From positions 1,426,001 to 1,490,000 of the forward strand of contig CM060732.1 in NCBI GenBank assembly GCA_030704615.1: DNA of 64,000 nucleotides. Reading direction: 5' to 3'. The translations under genes and the position numbers were made by a program. How positions within the stretch are numbered: position 1 is the first letter of the stretch; the number at the start of each line of letters is the position of its first letter. The notes under the pieces were generated by a model that did no database searches, was not told the DNA's origin, and saw only the letters and a program-made list of their open reading frames with translations. This document shows, piece after piece, positions 45,007-56,523 of this stretch. This DNA is from Takakia lepidozioides (Eukaryota > Streptophyta > Takakiopsida > Takakiales > Takakiaceae).

Positions 45007-46517
45007 ATGGGTCCCAGCGGATATGTCGCTCCTACATCGAAGGTTAGTGCAGGGATTCGTCACCCCTCCGCCCCTACGCAGAGGCAGCACAGGAGCTTCG
45101 CTCCCTCATCGGGTACAGGGTTCTTTCTGGCTCATCAAGCGCTATTGAGGTATGCTGGAGGGGCCGAAGTAATGAGACACCCATCCCCCAGGCCTTCATC
45201 CTCTTATGTTGACACTCCATCCCCTCCCTTGCCCCTTCTAAAAATGTCGAGGCTAGATCCTGCATTGTTTGGAGGCCCTTCCCCATCTCCACCAGCCGAA
45301 GACTACGCTGAGGAGACAGCTACCAAACAGGTAGCTATGAACAAGGACTTCCCACTGGCGGACATTAACCTTCCAGAGCTTTACAAGAGAGTGGAAAGAA
45401 TGGAGGAGAATGGTATTTTACTGCATTTTCCAGGCAAGAAGGTGAACAGAACACACGTCAAGGACTGGGCGACAAGATACTTGGGAGGTACAGGAGAGAT
45501 TAAGCAACAATTCTGCCACTCCAAAGGGCGGGGGTTCTATTCCATCGTATTTGAAACAGAACAGGCAGCAGCTCAAGCACTCAAATTCAACCCCCATACA
45601 AAAGGTTTAATGTTAATATTTTCCCATGGAATTCCAACCTGGGCAATATGAATGGGAAACTTTGGGGACCAAGAATAGTTTCATTGCCATTTATCCCTGA
45701 CCAGTACCTTGTTAACCTGCCAGACATTGCCAAGCTTTTTGGGTTCTATCTAGGCTGTTTAGCAGTTTTTGACCCACAGAAGGACACAGAATACTTGGGG
45801 CAAGATCCGGCGTGGAAAGGAGTGACCATAGCATCCAGGCTTTATGAGACAGGCTCTGCAAAAATGGTCCTTACTATGCCAAATGAAGACATCCTCCCAG
45901 AATATGTCAGACTCCCTATAGACGACAACGGGAACTACTACACTATTCGCCTCATTGAAGACTGCTCCTCATCAGCGTGCTTCAATTGTGGACAAATGGG
46001 GCATATTAAGGTTAATTGCCCTATAGGAAAGAGGAAACGCTCGCCCATCACACGTCCCAGATCAACCAACTCTGTGTCTTCTCCACAAGGCAGCACTGCT
46101 CCTGTTCAGGACCACAACAACAACAGAACCCAGCTTCCAAGACAGCATCCTCAAGTTCAGCAACCAGCTGCCACCCCTGCTGATCACCTACAGCTCATTA
46201 AAAAAAAAACATATTCAAAACCTCGTGGAAACGGCATGGATCCGATGTATCTGGAAGCAGGCACAAGCACCCACAATCACACGAAGGGGCACAAGGACAA
46301 AGGCAAAACGAAAGTGCAGAATCGATCACCCCCTTCTGCCCCCAAAGGCCATCCTTCAATGATGGTACAATCACCCAAAATTCTTACCGAAATCGCCAAT
46401 AATCCGACCTTTGCAAAGATCTGTCTTAAACAAACCTCCTCATCTTTGTTACCTGTTTTTGGATACTTTCCTCTTGTCACATTGGCAGTATCATGTCAAT
46501 TTAGTCACTCCAAACTA
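45007..46517 (+). pseudogene. LINE ORF1 protein, N-terminal part (DUF4283-like and CCHC knuckle)
   Basis: ORF1 proteins bind the element RNA. From ATG 45007 (MGPSGYVAP) there is a Pro/Ser-rich N-terminus, then a domain with HVKDWATRYLGG, FYSIVFETEQAAAQAL and LMLIFSHGIPTW resembling DUF4283. The frame ends at 45651 and continues from 45648 (overlap ATGA) with WGPRIVSLPFIP, GVTIASRLYETGSAKMVL and the zinc knuckle CFNCGQMGHIKVNC. The ATGA overlap is more likely a one-base frameshift than a designed restart, since the break falls inside the domain. The protein is then cut near 46520 by an LTR fragment. Confidence 0.8.
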
Positions 46518-47126
46518 TCAAAGGTCCCCCTTCGCTTCCCACTAAACCCTCCACCTATTTGGGACTAGGAGAATTCCCTTTGGTAGATGGCAGTCCGGAA
46601 CAGCTCCCCACTCTTTGGTCGCTTTCCGGCTCGCTCGCTTACTCACTAGTTTTTGGTCACCAACGGGCTTGCACCGTTCTCGGGGTCACTACTCCCCTTA
46701 TATATACTTCTGTAGCTGTCCGCGGGGGTTTCACAACCAGCCATGCCATTTTATGGCGAACCACCACGAAAACCCTAGACTCCCGGTGATGAGTCGCGGT
46801 GAGTCTTGGCCCACTCACCACGGCCCCTATGGACCGTGATGAGTCCCAAGACTCCCCGCGACTCCCACCACGAGGTCTCCGCCCCCATGGTGAGTCCTAT
46901 GCCACCCCCACTAAGTCCCGCTAAGCTACCACCACCCCTTGTGGAGCCACCCCCACCGCAACCCGGTGTGCGGGGCTCCACCTAGTGAGCGCCTCCGCTT
47001 CCCTGAGTGCCTTGGGCACTCAAGGGTGCTTCAGCCCCCCATACCTATCGCTGTCGCTGCCCCCACCACAGGGGCAGCCCCTCATGTGTCCCGACCCCCC
47101 TGCCCTCAAGGCAAAGGGCTGCGACA
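46518..47126 (-). repeat. Partial LTR of the Ty3/gypsy family, inside the LINE
   Basis: It corresponds to about 60318-60915 of the right-hand LTR, including the TATATATA box and ending CTGCGACA. The outer 120 bp of the LTR are missing on the left side. The last 54 bp of the missing part appear at 47602-47655 in the opposite orientation. Confidence 0.85.
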
Positions 47127-47601
47127 GTCAATCTCTACTTCGATTATTGCCCCTAGGATCTGGAATGCATTGATAAGGGTGTCCTGATTTCTGATTTGGA
47201 GTTTGTGACCTCCGCATGGAGTGTCAAGACCGAGTTCATGAACCCATAGATCACCCATGGGGGGGTCAAGATGGTAGATGTCCGCCTCCTCCAACATAGC
47301 CAGTACATGAGTAGATGGCTTACAGCTTAGCCCTGGATGCTCTTCCAGGTATGCCCCCCAATAGATTTTGGTGGTTTCTGTCAAAAGGTAGTGTGGCTGG
47401 TAGGCCCTGAAGAACTCCTGGATTTTGTTTTTGATCATAGAATCAGGGCATCCATTGGGAGGACAGGTTCTCATGAAAACTCTTAAATCTTACGTGGTAA
47501 TCCATAGTGATTCAACACATTCCCAGTCATCCGAGGTGATGAGGATTGATGGAGAGTTCCCTTGCCTGAAGATGATGGAGTGATGCATATTGCAGATGGC
47601 T
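47127..47601 (-). other. Unidentified segment between two LTR pieces, with an open frame
   Basis: This is a 475-bp segment. On the minus strand a frame from about 47474 (MRTCPPNGCPDS) runs at least to the LTR edge, with phrases RAYQPHYLLTETTKIYWG, AYLEEHPGLS and YHLDPPMGDLWVHELGL. I do not recognise it. It may be part of another retroelement captured during the rearrangement. Confidence 0.4.
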
Positions 47602-47655
47602 CAAAGCGAGTAACTATGACTTGAAGGGGAGCTTACCGAAGTGAGGTGCGCGACA
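47602..47655 (+). repeat. Terminal 54 bp of the Ty3/gypsy LTR, inverted relative to 46518-47126
   Basis: It reads CAAAGCGAGTAACTATGACT onward to GGTGCGCGACA, matching the LTR 3' end at 2767-2820. Confidence 0.85.
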
Positions 47656-47699
47656 TTGACGGTAACACACGTAGAATGGAACTTCAAAGAACAAGGGAC

Positions 47700-48485
47700 C
47701 ATCTAGCGGGTGTCAAACCACCATCATCGGGATCTTCCTCAGATGAAGAACCTCTCGCAGACCTTTAAGCTCAACACATACAAGATGACGCCTTGGCTGC
47801 CACGACGAGTGAACTGCATATCTCCCCTTAACTCAGCAACAGCTTCAACAATATTATGCCTCAAGGAGGACACGATACCCCTCTCTGCGTCACTGAGTCT
47901 ACAAACCCACAAATCCAGGTTCTCCCTTGCACCTCGCCATGCATTTTATTCCAAACACTCTCTTCTGATCCTTACAGATGTTGGTTATTATGTCTGAAAA
48001 AACCATCTTCTGCAAGAAAATCGGCTCGACAGACTCTCCCGTCCATCATTGTTCCTTCAGATCTTGAAGCTGGTCCAGTCGTGTTGTTACCAGATACTCC
48101 AGAACCACATCCTCTGCTCACCTCCATCCTCAAAAGTACCTTTTATCCGGAACAGGCTGATATTATCTCCCTGTCAATTGACCCTGTTTCAAGTGACCAA
48201 TTCTCTCGTGTCAATACTCCCCTCACTCAAGAGGCCAAACAAAACCTTTCTGTGTTGTTTGTGGAAATTAAGAGGACAAACCGCAAAGCCCCAGCCAATT
48301 ACTCTTGGGTCAAATCTCTCCATCCCAAAGATCGTCGTGTTAAGTTCTACTTTGATCCTCCAAGGCCATCAATTGGGGCTCCCAGCCCCAACCTTATCAG
48401 CCTGACAGATGTTAATCGACCTTCATTCATGGAATATCAGAGGGCTGGGAATGGACCCAGCTGCTCTCAAGAGAGTCAAGATTAA
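47700..48485 (+). pseudogene. LINE ORF1, C-terminal part
   Basis: The frame 47856-48485 continues the interrupted ORF1 (SILKSTFYPEQADIISLSID, KRTNRKAPANYSWVKSLHP), a low-complexity linker with no known domain. It ends as ORF2 begins in an overlapping frame. Confidence 0.55.
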
Positions 48486-50139
48486 ATCTTGGCTCAATCC
48501 ATTCTTGCAGAAAGACTCAATAGTCTTTCTACAAGAACACAAATTGAACCAACCAAAAAAAATCTACTTACGGATCACCTGTGGCCAAGGGCCAATGCCC
48601 TTTGGAAAACAACCTCTCAGGGCAGCCGAGGTGGCACCTCCATCCTTCTCTCGCCCTCTCTGCAACCTTTGCTCGTAGCTGAAGAATCCTGGATCCCTGG
48701 ACGTCTCCAATTTTGTGCCCTAAAGCTCCCAAACAACACAGGCACGTTGGGTCTGGTTAACATTTATGCGCCAAATATTTCTTCTGACAAGAGCCAATTT
48801 TGGTCCAGTCTCTCGGACAAAATGACAGCTCAGCCCAACGTTGACAGTTGGATCATCATTGGGGACTTTAACATGGTAGAATCTGGTGGAGGCAGCCCCT
48901 CTTTCGCAGATGGACACTGACCTCTCTTTCATTTGGATAAATAACAGAGCCTTGGAACACTTGCAGATGGCCCGATTGGACAGAGCCTATATCTCGTATA
49001 ACTTGGTTCAATGGACCCAACGACAACAACAAGAACCAATACCCCAGGGATTTGATCATGCTCCAATTTCGGCTATCATTCGCATCCCACATACTCAGCA
49101 AAGAGGGAGAGGGATGTTCAAACTAAACAGCCTCATGCTCAAATTACCTGAGTTCAAAAAAGGGCTCCTCCTCGCCTGGCAACAAGCAGGAAATGCATCT
49201 CAGAACCCAGCGGAACGCTTCCTGGATAAAATCAAAGCGGTGAACATACAAAGCCAGAGGATGAGCCAAACCCTAGCAGCCATAAGAAAACGCAAAGTGT
49301 ATGCTCTCACAAAATGCCTTAAAGTCTGCCAACTGAGGCTAGAGTCACCTCGTTGTGATGAGCACACCTACCTCACATACCTGGAAGCAAGGAAAAACCT
49401 GGAAGTACATCACAATTTGAACGAAAAAAAGCTCAAGTTACAAGTAGGGGTGAACTGGTCCACCAAGGGAGAGAAAATGAGCAAATATTTCTTTGAAAAA
49501 ACCAAGCTTCGCAGGGCGGTCCAGAACATCACGGAACTGACCGATCAAGTTTCAGGGAATCTGGTTTCACACCCCAAGGAACTGGCTAAATTGGCAGCCA
49601 CTCACTTTGGGAATCTATACCATAGCACTCACATCAGCCTGGAGCCTTCCCAGCTGTAGAAGGACTGCTTGGTCCACACTCCCTCCATCCTAACTAGGCA
49701 TAATGCGTAGACATTGGAGGGAGAATTCACAGACTATGAACTGGAAGAAGCGCTTCTCAATCTTGAAAACAATAAAGCCCCAGGCATGGACGACATCACT
49801 GCAGAGTTCTACAAAGAGCTTTGGCCAGAGATTTCGGGTGACTTCACCCTTATGGCTAACTACTTGTTTCATTGTCAGGCAATGCCACCTGCAATGTCCC
49901 AAGGAGTCATTACATTGTTGTATAAGAAGGGAGATAGGACAAACCTCTCTAATTACAGACCTATCACATTGCTGAATGTGGCATACAAGATCATTGCCAA
50001 AGCTCTCGCCCTTCGCTTGCAGCCCCTGTTGCCCTCCCTTATCAGACCGAATCAAACGGGATTTATCAAAGGCAGATACATAATGGATAATTTATTGCTG
50101 GCCCAAAAAACAGGGAGGATTGGGCATCATCGACCCTGA
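48409..50139 (+). pseudogene. LINE ORF2 remnant: endonuclease and reverse-transcriptase fingers
   Basis: It begins SWNIRGLG and VFLQEHKL (endonuclease start). The frame shifts near 48600, and EN motifs continue with LVNIYAPN and IIGDFNMVE. Another shift near 48890 leads to RLDRAYIS and FDHAPIS. The frame 49714-50139 has the RT fingers: NNKAPGMDD, FYKELW, LLYKKGDRTNLSNYRPITLL, RPNQTGFIKGRYIMDN. The RT palm with the FADD/YADD motif is absent: after NLLLAQK near 50105 the sequence jumps to the region after RT. It therefore has at least three frameshifts and one large deletion. Confidence 0.85.
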
Positions 50140-51550
50140 AAAATAGATTGTAGCCCTTCTAGGTAAATGGATACCTCGGTTCATGGGCCCCGAGGGAGGT
50201 TGGTGGAAGTTCAACATGGCAGATAGTATTCTAATGGCCTCCCCTTTAAAAAATGCCTCTTGGGCACCATCATTTCGATGGATTGTCAATGGTTTCAACT
50301 TCAAAAAGTGGGATCCAGTCTATGGAACTCTATCTGGCAGGCTTGGGGGAGGCTGCGAGGCTTTCTCAAAAAACATGAACCCTCTAACTACTTCGAGATC
50401 CTTCGTCAATACCTTTTCCTTAATACCAACAAGCCAAGCCTTTCCCAGCGAAAAGAGGCAAGCCGCTGGTCAGCATGGGACAACCTGGGTATCTCCCAAA
50501 TGGGTAACATGTGGCAGGGCAACGGAGTCAAATCGCAGGATCTCATTGCTTCAACAGTGGGAAAGGCTAGAGCAAGCAAGTCGTACTCAAACCTTATTCA
50601 GAACATTGACCAAACATGGATTGGGCATCTGAACACTGGACCTATTTTTCCATCGTACAACTACTGGGCACTTACCATTCACAACAACCTTTTTACCATC
50701 CTGTTCGTTAACCATTCCACCTCAAGCAACCTACGCTTTCCACATTGACCCTCTCACCCTAACCCTCCATCTTCATTTGCAAGAACATGTCATCCTACCC
50801 CCCAACCCTCTTACACCAGTCAGAGTTTGCTGCTGGTCTACTTCTCCGAAAGAAATGGATCCCCAACCCCCCCCCCAGGTCTTTCTCACTCAGCCTGGCT
50901 TGCCTCTGCCACATTTATCTGGATTCTTGGCAGGCCCCTTGTTGAGCTGCAGTTCGATCCTTCCGAATGGTCTTGGGAGTTTGGAAGACAACCAGAACCC
51001 TTCTTTTCGTACACCACCAAAAAAGGTTATAAGGCTTTGTCCCTGCCAATTTCACTAAAAGCAAAGTGGGAGTCAAGATGGGGGCACCTGGGATTTAGAG
51101 ATGAGAATTGGTCCGCAATCTGGGGCTCTGTGTGGCTAAAGTCCAGGCCTGCCAAAATCCAAGCGTTCCTCTGGCAAGTTGCTAACAGAGTGCTCAAGGT
51201 GGGCGAATGGTTACAATTTCAGGACGCCCTCCTTTGCTCCTGCTACTCATCAGGAATCATGGAAAGCCTCGAACATTGTCTCATCTCGTGCCAAGAGCAG
51301 CCATCATTTGGCCACTTATCAAAAACTTTTACTCCTGTTGGAACCTCATTCCTCTCTCTCCCACGATCCTGCTTCTAAACTATGACGCAACAACAAAAAG
51401 GAAAGCTATTCATTGCCCTGTTTTCGAAACACTTAGAGGCAACACACTTTGGCACCTCTGGAAAGCAAGATGCTCCAGAACTTTCTCTGGACAAACTTCT
51501 ACAGTTTCAGCTCTTCTCACATCTGTTTTCTATGACCTTGGAATATAATC
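50106..51550 (+). pseudogene. LINE ORF2 remnant: post-RT region with zf-RVT
   Basis: It begins GGLGIIDPE and LLGKWIPRFM, the stretch that follows RT in plant LINEs, and passes through ISQMGNMW. The frame 50827-51378 holds the zinc-binding reverse transcriptase tail: WSAIWGSVW, KIQAFLWQVANRVLKVGEWL, then CSCY...ESLEHCLISC. Last comes LWHLWKARCSRTF in another frame. Several frameshifts. Confidence 0.8.
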
Positions 51551-52165
51551 CAGGAAGGCTGGGCCAAGCATTGTGCACAGATCCAACGGAAACCAAAGAT
51601 CGCAGGGGCTTCCCATGATAAATTCCGCACCACCTGGGGTAATCGAGGCCTCATCTGCAGCAGCGCAAATCCAAACACCTGTGTCTGGCCAGACCTGCCC
51701 CCACCCAGCTGGAGAGGAATTCGCAACACACTCCACAGCGTCGCCTGAGTTCGATCGAGAGATAAACTGGAAACATCTTAAGGGCTCTTCTAAAGCCTCC
51801 CGTCTTCAGTTTAGGCAGGTGTAATAGCATTACCAATCCCTAGGCAGTGCACTAACTCACGCTGGTGCCATTACTCTTTGTATTCATGTGTTGACTTCCG
51901 GTTCATGTTTCTTCCTCCCGGGTAGTAACATAAATCCTAGGGTTCTCGTTTTTGGTAACCATAGTTAACACTTCCCTCTCCGAGGGGTCATGTTCGGGGC
52001 CTCTTTGGCTCAGTTTACCTCAATGAGGGTACGGGTTCTAACTTCACTGATAACGGTGTGTGTGCCTTATGGCGAAAATAGGGGTTTTAATTTTTTTTCC
52101 CCGAATAATCCCAAATAAATTGTAATGGCCTTTCGGCCAACCAAAAATATAATAAAATAATCAGG
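51551..52165 (+). mobile_element. LINE 3' untranslated end
   Basis: This is non-coding sequence ending with TAATGGCCTTTCGGCCAACC and an A-rich run, the usual end of plant L1-like elements. Confidence 0.6.
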
Positions 52166-54305
52166 GCTACAATCCCTTTAAAGGGATGTTGTGAATGAAA
52201 GACGAACGAGTCTATTCTAGTTTCATGACCTCCAACTCATTGCTCCTTCTCGCAAACAGGAGCGCCGCCGCTGCGTCCTTCTCTGCAAACCCTCATTAAT
52301 CTGTCTCCTCAAGGCGGCCAGATTTATCACTTCCTGTCATGTTTGGCATTTAACAAGCTGCTGCCTTACCACGTTTTAATCCCACCTTCGGGATTCTGCG
52401 GTTTACGTAAAGATGCGTTAAGGCAAAAGTAGTCACTATGATCTGGGACCAGCAAGCGACAGACAAGTGAGACTTCTCAGATGGAGCAGGAGGGGTTTCA
52501 TTTCGCAAATTCTTTGGGCAGAATGTAAATCGCTCCACCGCCATACAGTGGAGACATACCCGCGTCCAAAACCCGTGCAATTTATGCTGAATTGCAACAA
52601 GTCCAAATGTACGTCTACATGCCCATGCCTCGGAACAGGGTAACGTGAACAAAATCACGTGCACAAGCCAGGGTACCTCAGTCCTCAGCTTAAATTTCGG
52701 ATAACTTGCAAAGGACACCATTCAAATTCCGGCCTGCACACATATCTAAAAAAAGGAGATGCCGAAGGAGACGTCTGCAAAAGCTTCAACGATCCACTGA
52801 GCCCAATGCTTGAATTTTCGCTTGCCTTCGTGATGCATACTTTTTTTGTGGGCCAAGATCTCATGTGAGTTGCAAGCAGGCTATGCAGGTCACAAAGGGA
52901 GCGGTCGGAGAGATGCTCGTCAATAGGGTTGAATATACACTGTTGGTCAGCTGTTGACCATTAGACGGAGCATAATACGGGATACGGGATGTCACTTGCA
53001 TCTCGGGGGGGGGGGAGGGGGGTAGCAATGCCAGTGCTCCTCTTTCGGACAACAGTTTTGCATGCACTAGTTGACTGTCTGCATAACTTGAAGGCCTCAA
53101 ACTCTTGATAGACGCTATGCCACATCTGCCGTAAACTCCCAAACCACATAACTCCATCTAAGATCTTGGGAGGCAGAAGTATTCCAGACCTTTCCAAGCA
53201 GGTTGTGAATCGGTAGACTTTGCATGACCATCCTGCGTGCTTCTTCGACCCAACTGGATCTAGTTTCTGCTAGGGCGATTGAACAAACCGAGAAAGCACC
53301 TGGTCTCTCAGGAAAACTGCGGAGCACTTCGCGAGCACTATTATATGTTGTGAGTTTGTTTGAATGCGTTTCATCAACCTATATCATCTTCCGTCCATCA
53401 CTGTTTTGGTTTTTCAGTGGTCTGGCTCCAAATTCAATTTCTCTCCTAGAACCCAATGGCAGCTTCAAGAAATTCGATAGCCGATGGATGGAAAACAAAT
53501 TTGAGGGTCTTCTTGTATTGCAAACCTCCAGTTTTGCCACTGCTGAAATCAAACTTGTTGTGGTTGATTTCCGGTTTGAGTAGGACATCAGTTTTTGGTG
53601 ACACGGGTTTAAACCTTTAAAGTTTAAACATGGTAAGCCCCACAGACAGCCCCTCTTCAGGATGACGATACCATTCACTAACTCCACTGATTCCGATAGT
53701 CCAGTCTGGCTGGTTGGAGGATACCATCATATAAATCCTGAGGCCTCTGCTCATACATACAAACAATGCACCACACAAGCTGTTTATGTTAGAGGTAAAG
53801 CCCCAAGGTAGTTGCAGGAATTTAGGGCCCCGCCACGAGGGCGCTAACCAGACGCTGGGGCACGAAAATCCTGCAACCACCACGGGCACTGGCATTACCT
53901 TTCGTACAGCACTGGCTGAAAATTCCACCAAACGCCCAGAGCAAACTGTGGAATCTTGAAACCAGGCCATTAATGTGTGGGGAGGCACCAATTTTTACAA
54001 AGGAAATTTTCAAGCAGTGCTTTAACATTATTTATTGTTGCTTTGCTCACCAATTTGCTTTGCACTTCACACTGAAAATAAGGAGCTACTTTAAAATTGC
54101 ATTCAAGGTCTGCAACAATTGATTGCAGTACTCTCTGCGAGAAGATAAAAATTGGACTTTTCATGAGGAGAAGACTGAGAGTATATATGTCACTGTTCCT
54201 GATGACATTTCTCTTAGAAGAGCAATCATCAAATAATCTACATTGAAGCACCACGAGGCTAAGCAGCAGTAAGACAAAATTGTGGATGGTGATCCCCCAC
54301 TCTCT
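52166..54305. other. Intergenic region between LINE and transporter gene
   Basis: No gene with a known domain is seen on either strand. A G-rich run lies at 53007-53024. The part nearest 54305 will include the 3' untranslated region of the transporter. Confidence 0.45.
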
Positions 54306-56511
54306 TCAGAAACTGCCCAGAATCCCTTTGAGAGAAGAATATGTGCCAATGATCCCCACCACCATCCCCACAAATAAAATCCCTACAATCAGTGACTGCT
54401 CGCTTCGTGAGACCTGCCGGCCAAAAATCTTCAAGTAGCAGGCACAGGGAAGAATGATTGCAACAAGGGTACTCAGTAGGGAGCCAATGAAGGCCATTAC
54501 GAACCCAAAGAATGGAATCAATAATGCCACAGCCACTGTACTACCTACCAGGATAGTTCGCAATATCGTACCCCAGATCATGATGTCCTTGTGTGTGCCA
54601 GCCAGCGCCTGAGGAAGCAGCTCTTCTAGTCCAACTGCCAATGGGGTGATTGTGAGTGCATACTTTGCAAATGGGTTCACCAAAGTGACCCAGATCGCGA
54701 AATGGGAAGCCATTGCCTTCCTTGGGAGATTCAGGGTGACCTGTGATTGCAGATCCTCTCCAAACATCAAGTAGCCCATAACTCCAATGCCACCATAGAT
54801 GAGTGTGCACAAGATGAAACAGAGGACCAGCACCTAGGTTGGAAACAACATGACGGACATCAGCAAATTGCGCGGTTGAAGTGGGGAGAAGTTCAAAGAT
54901 GAAGCACGAGTTGAGACAGGTGAAAAACATTTTGGATATAAAATGCAACCAACATGAATGGATTAAGAAAAATTCAGGAGAAGATCAGGAAAAAGGAAGA
55001 GAAGCCATCAACGAAGAAGAGAAAGCACATGAACTACACACCTTTGGAAACTGTCTGCGGTCTTTCATGGAACCATAGATGCTGGGAAAGACAGCATGCC
55101 CACAAAAACAGAAGGCATACACACCAACGGCGACAGGTAGCCCACTCATATTTATAAGCGACCCTTGGTGATGAAATCCAACCCCATCAAACACTCCAAC
55201 CCAAGCGACTGCAAGTACTATCAGTATGGAGGCAACCACACCCCCAGCAGATATATATGACAAGAGGCTTAAGTCTCGTAGCCATACAGTAGGAAGCATA
55301 CAGAGGGCGGCTGCCACCACAAAAACTTCGTGGGCTGTGAGGCTGAGGTTCCCAACTGCAAATCTGGCTGCTGGAAAGAGCTGGGCTAAATTGTCACCCT
55401 CAAGAATCAAGAATTCTACCGCAACTGCATAGAGTTCCACATACAAGAGTACAGATACAATCCACCGTCCCCGTGCCCCAAAAGCTGCCTCTCCAACATC
55501 TGGGTAGCTGCTGATGTGGGGATCTTTATCCAGGCAGTGTCGGAGCAGAATTGCAGTATAGCAACAGATCACTGCAAACGCAAGGAGGAAACCAAGCCCT
55601 AGCCAGCCTCCTTGGGATAGCCCGTATGGTGTTGAAAGTATACCCACCCCTGCAAGAGTCATCAGTGAAAATGTCAAAAGATGTCTGCATGCAACTGCCT
55701 TCATAACAGAAAAAACATGTAGTCAACAGTTGGGATAATGCCCTATGGTTGTTACAAATTGCAGGAAAGAAAAAGAAGCAAAGGTTAGAATGATGACAAT
55801 ATTCTTTGCAACATCACTAACAAGACAGGTAAACTTGGCAAACAGCCTCAAGTACTTTGAACAATATAGACAAAGAAAGAGAGTGCAATGTGAACAGTAA
55901 TAACAAGAGAGGAAAACTCCCACAAATTCAACCTGCAGTATCTAAGCACGCAGAGACACATGATTGGAATAAAATGATTGGATTGCTTCACCTGCAAGGA
56001 CATTCATCCCATTTAAGAACGCCTGAAAGAAGGAGCTACCGCTTGGATTCATGTCCTTGCAGTTATCTTCATACCCTTTCAGGATTATGTCCCCATTTAG
56101 AGCAGCCCCATGTCCTGCACTCCTGGTCCTTGAGCTTTGCTCTATGCTACTGGCCAATCCCTCCCCTTCTTCGAGGTTCACAGAAGGTGACTTGCAAAGC
56201 AGCGGCTCTCTAAGATCTGTATCCGCCGCATTTTGTGGAGCAACCAAGTGGTCGGTGGGAGTCGTCTCCAGTCCGATACTTCCCTCCTCAAATCCTCGGT
56301 CACCTGATTGCTGTCTCTGCGAGGGCGACCTTGAGTATATGTCCATTGATCGACCAAAAGTCTGAGGCCAGAGTGGTGATTTGCTGAAAGAAGAAGAAGT
56401 GCATGTATTCAAGGGTGCTGCTTGTGGACTGATTGTCCGTGGGACAGATGGTGGTCTCCAACCTACCCCATTGACCTCCTTTGCACTTAAACTTTGTTGT
56501 CGGTGGTCCAT
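54306..56511 (-). CDS. Vacuolar amino acid transporter, AVT1-like (AAAP family), three exons
   Basis: This is a proton-coupled amino acid transporter of the Aa_trans family, usually in the vacuolar membrane. Exons on the minus strand: 56511-55992, 55649-55042 and 54833-54306. Introns of 342 bp and 208 bp have GT...AG ends. Joined, they give 551 codons plus stop, the usual AVT1 length. Residues 1 to about 165 are hydrophilic and Ser-rich, as in AVT1 proteins. Then come about ten or eleven membrane segments starting with the family block NGMNVLAGVGILSTPYGL, then GGWLGLG, SSYPDVGEAAFG, GHAVFPSIYGSMKDR and IYGGIGVMGYLMFG. The start at 56511 is the first ATG after an in-frame TAG at 56521-56523; a GTG precedes it. 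No lesion is seen, so the gene is probably active. Confidence 0.9.
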
Positions 56512-56523
56512 TGTCACCTCCTA

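Larger units (their letters stand above)
44510..52165 (+). mobile_element. Second LINE family (DUF4283/CCHC ORF1 type), decayed
   Basis: This is a plant L1-like element of about 7 kb plus an inserted LTR segment. It has ORF1 (45007-46517 and 47700-48485), ORF2 remnants (48409-51550) and a 3' end with GGCCTTTCGGCCAACC followed by an A-rich tail (about 52125-52160). The reverse-transcriptase palm is deleted, so it is dead. The 5' limit near 44510 is estimated. Confidence 0.75.

Noticed and set aside
53617-53991. Minus-strand frame of 124 codons downstream of the transporter
   Set aside because: No recognised domain and no splice link; may be chance or a 3' untranslated region of the transporter.
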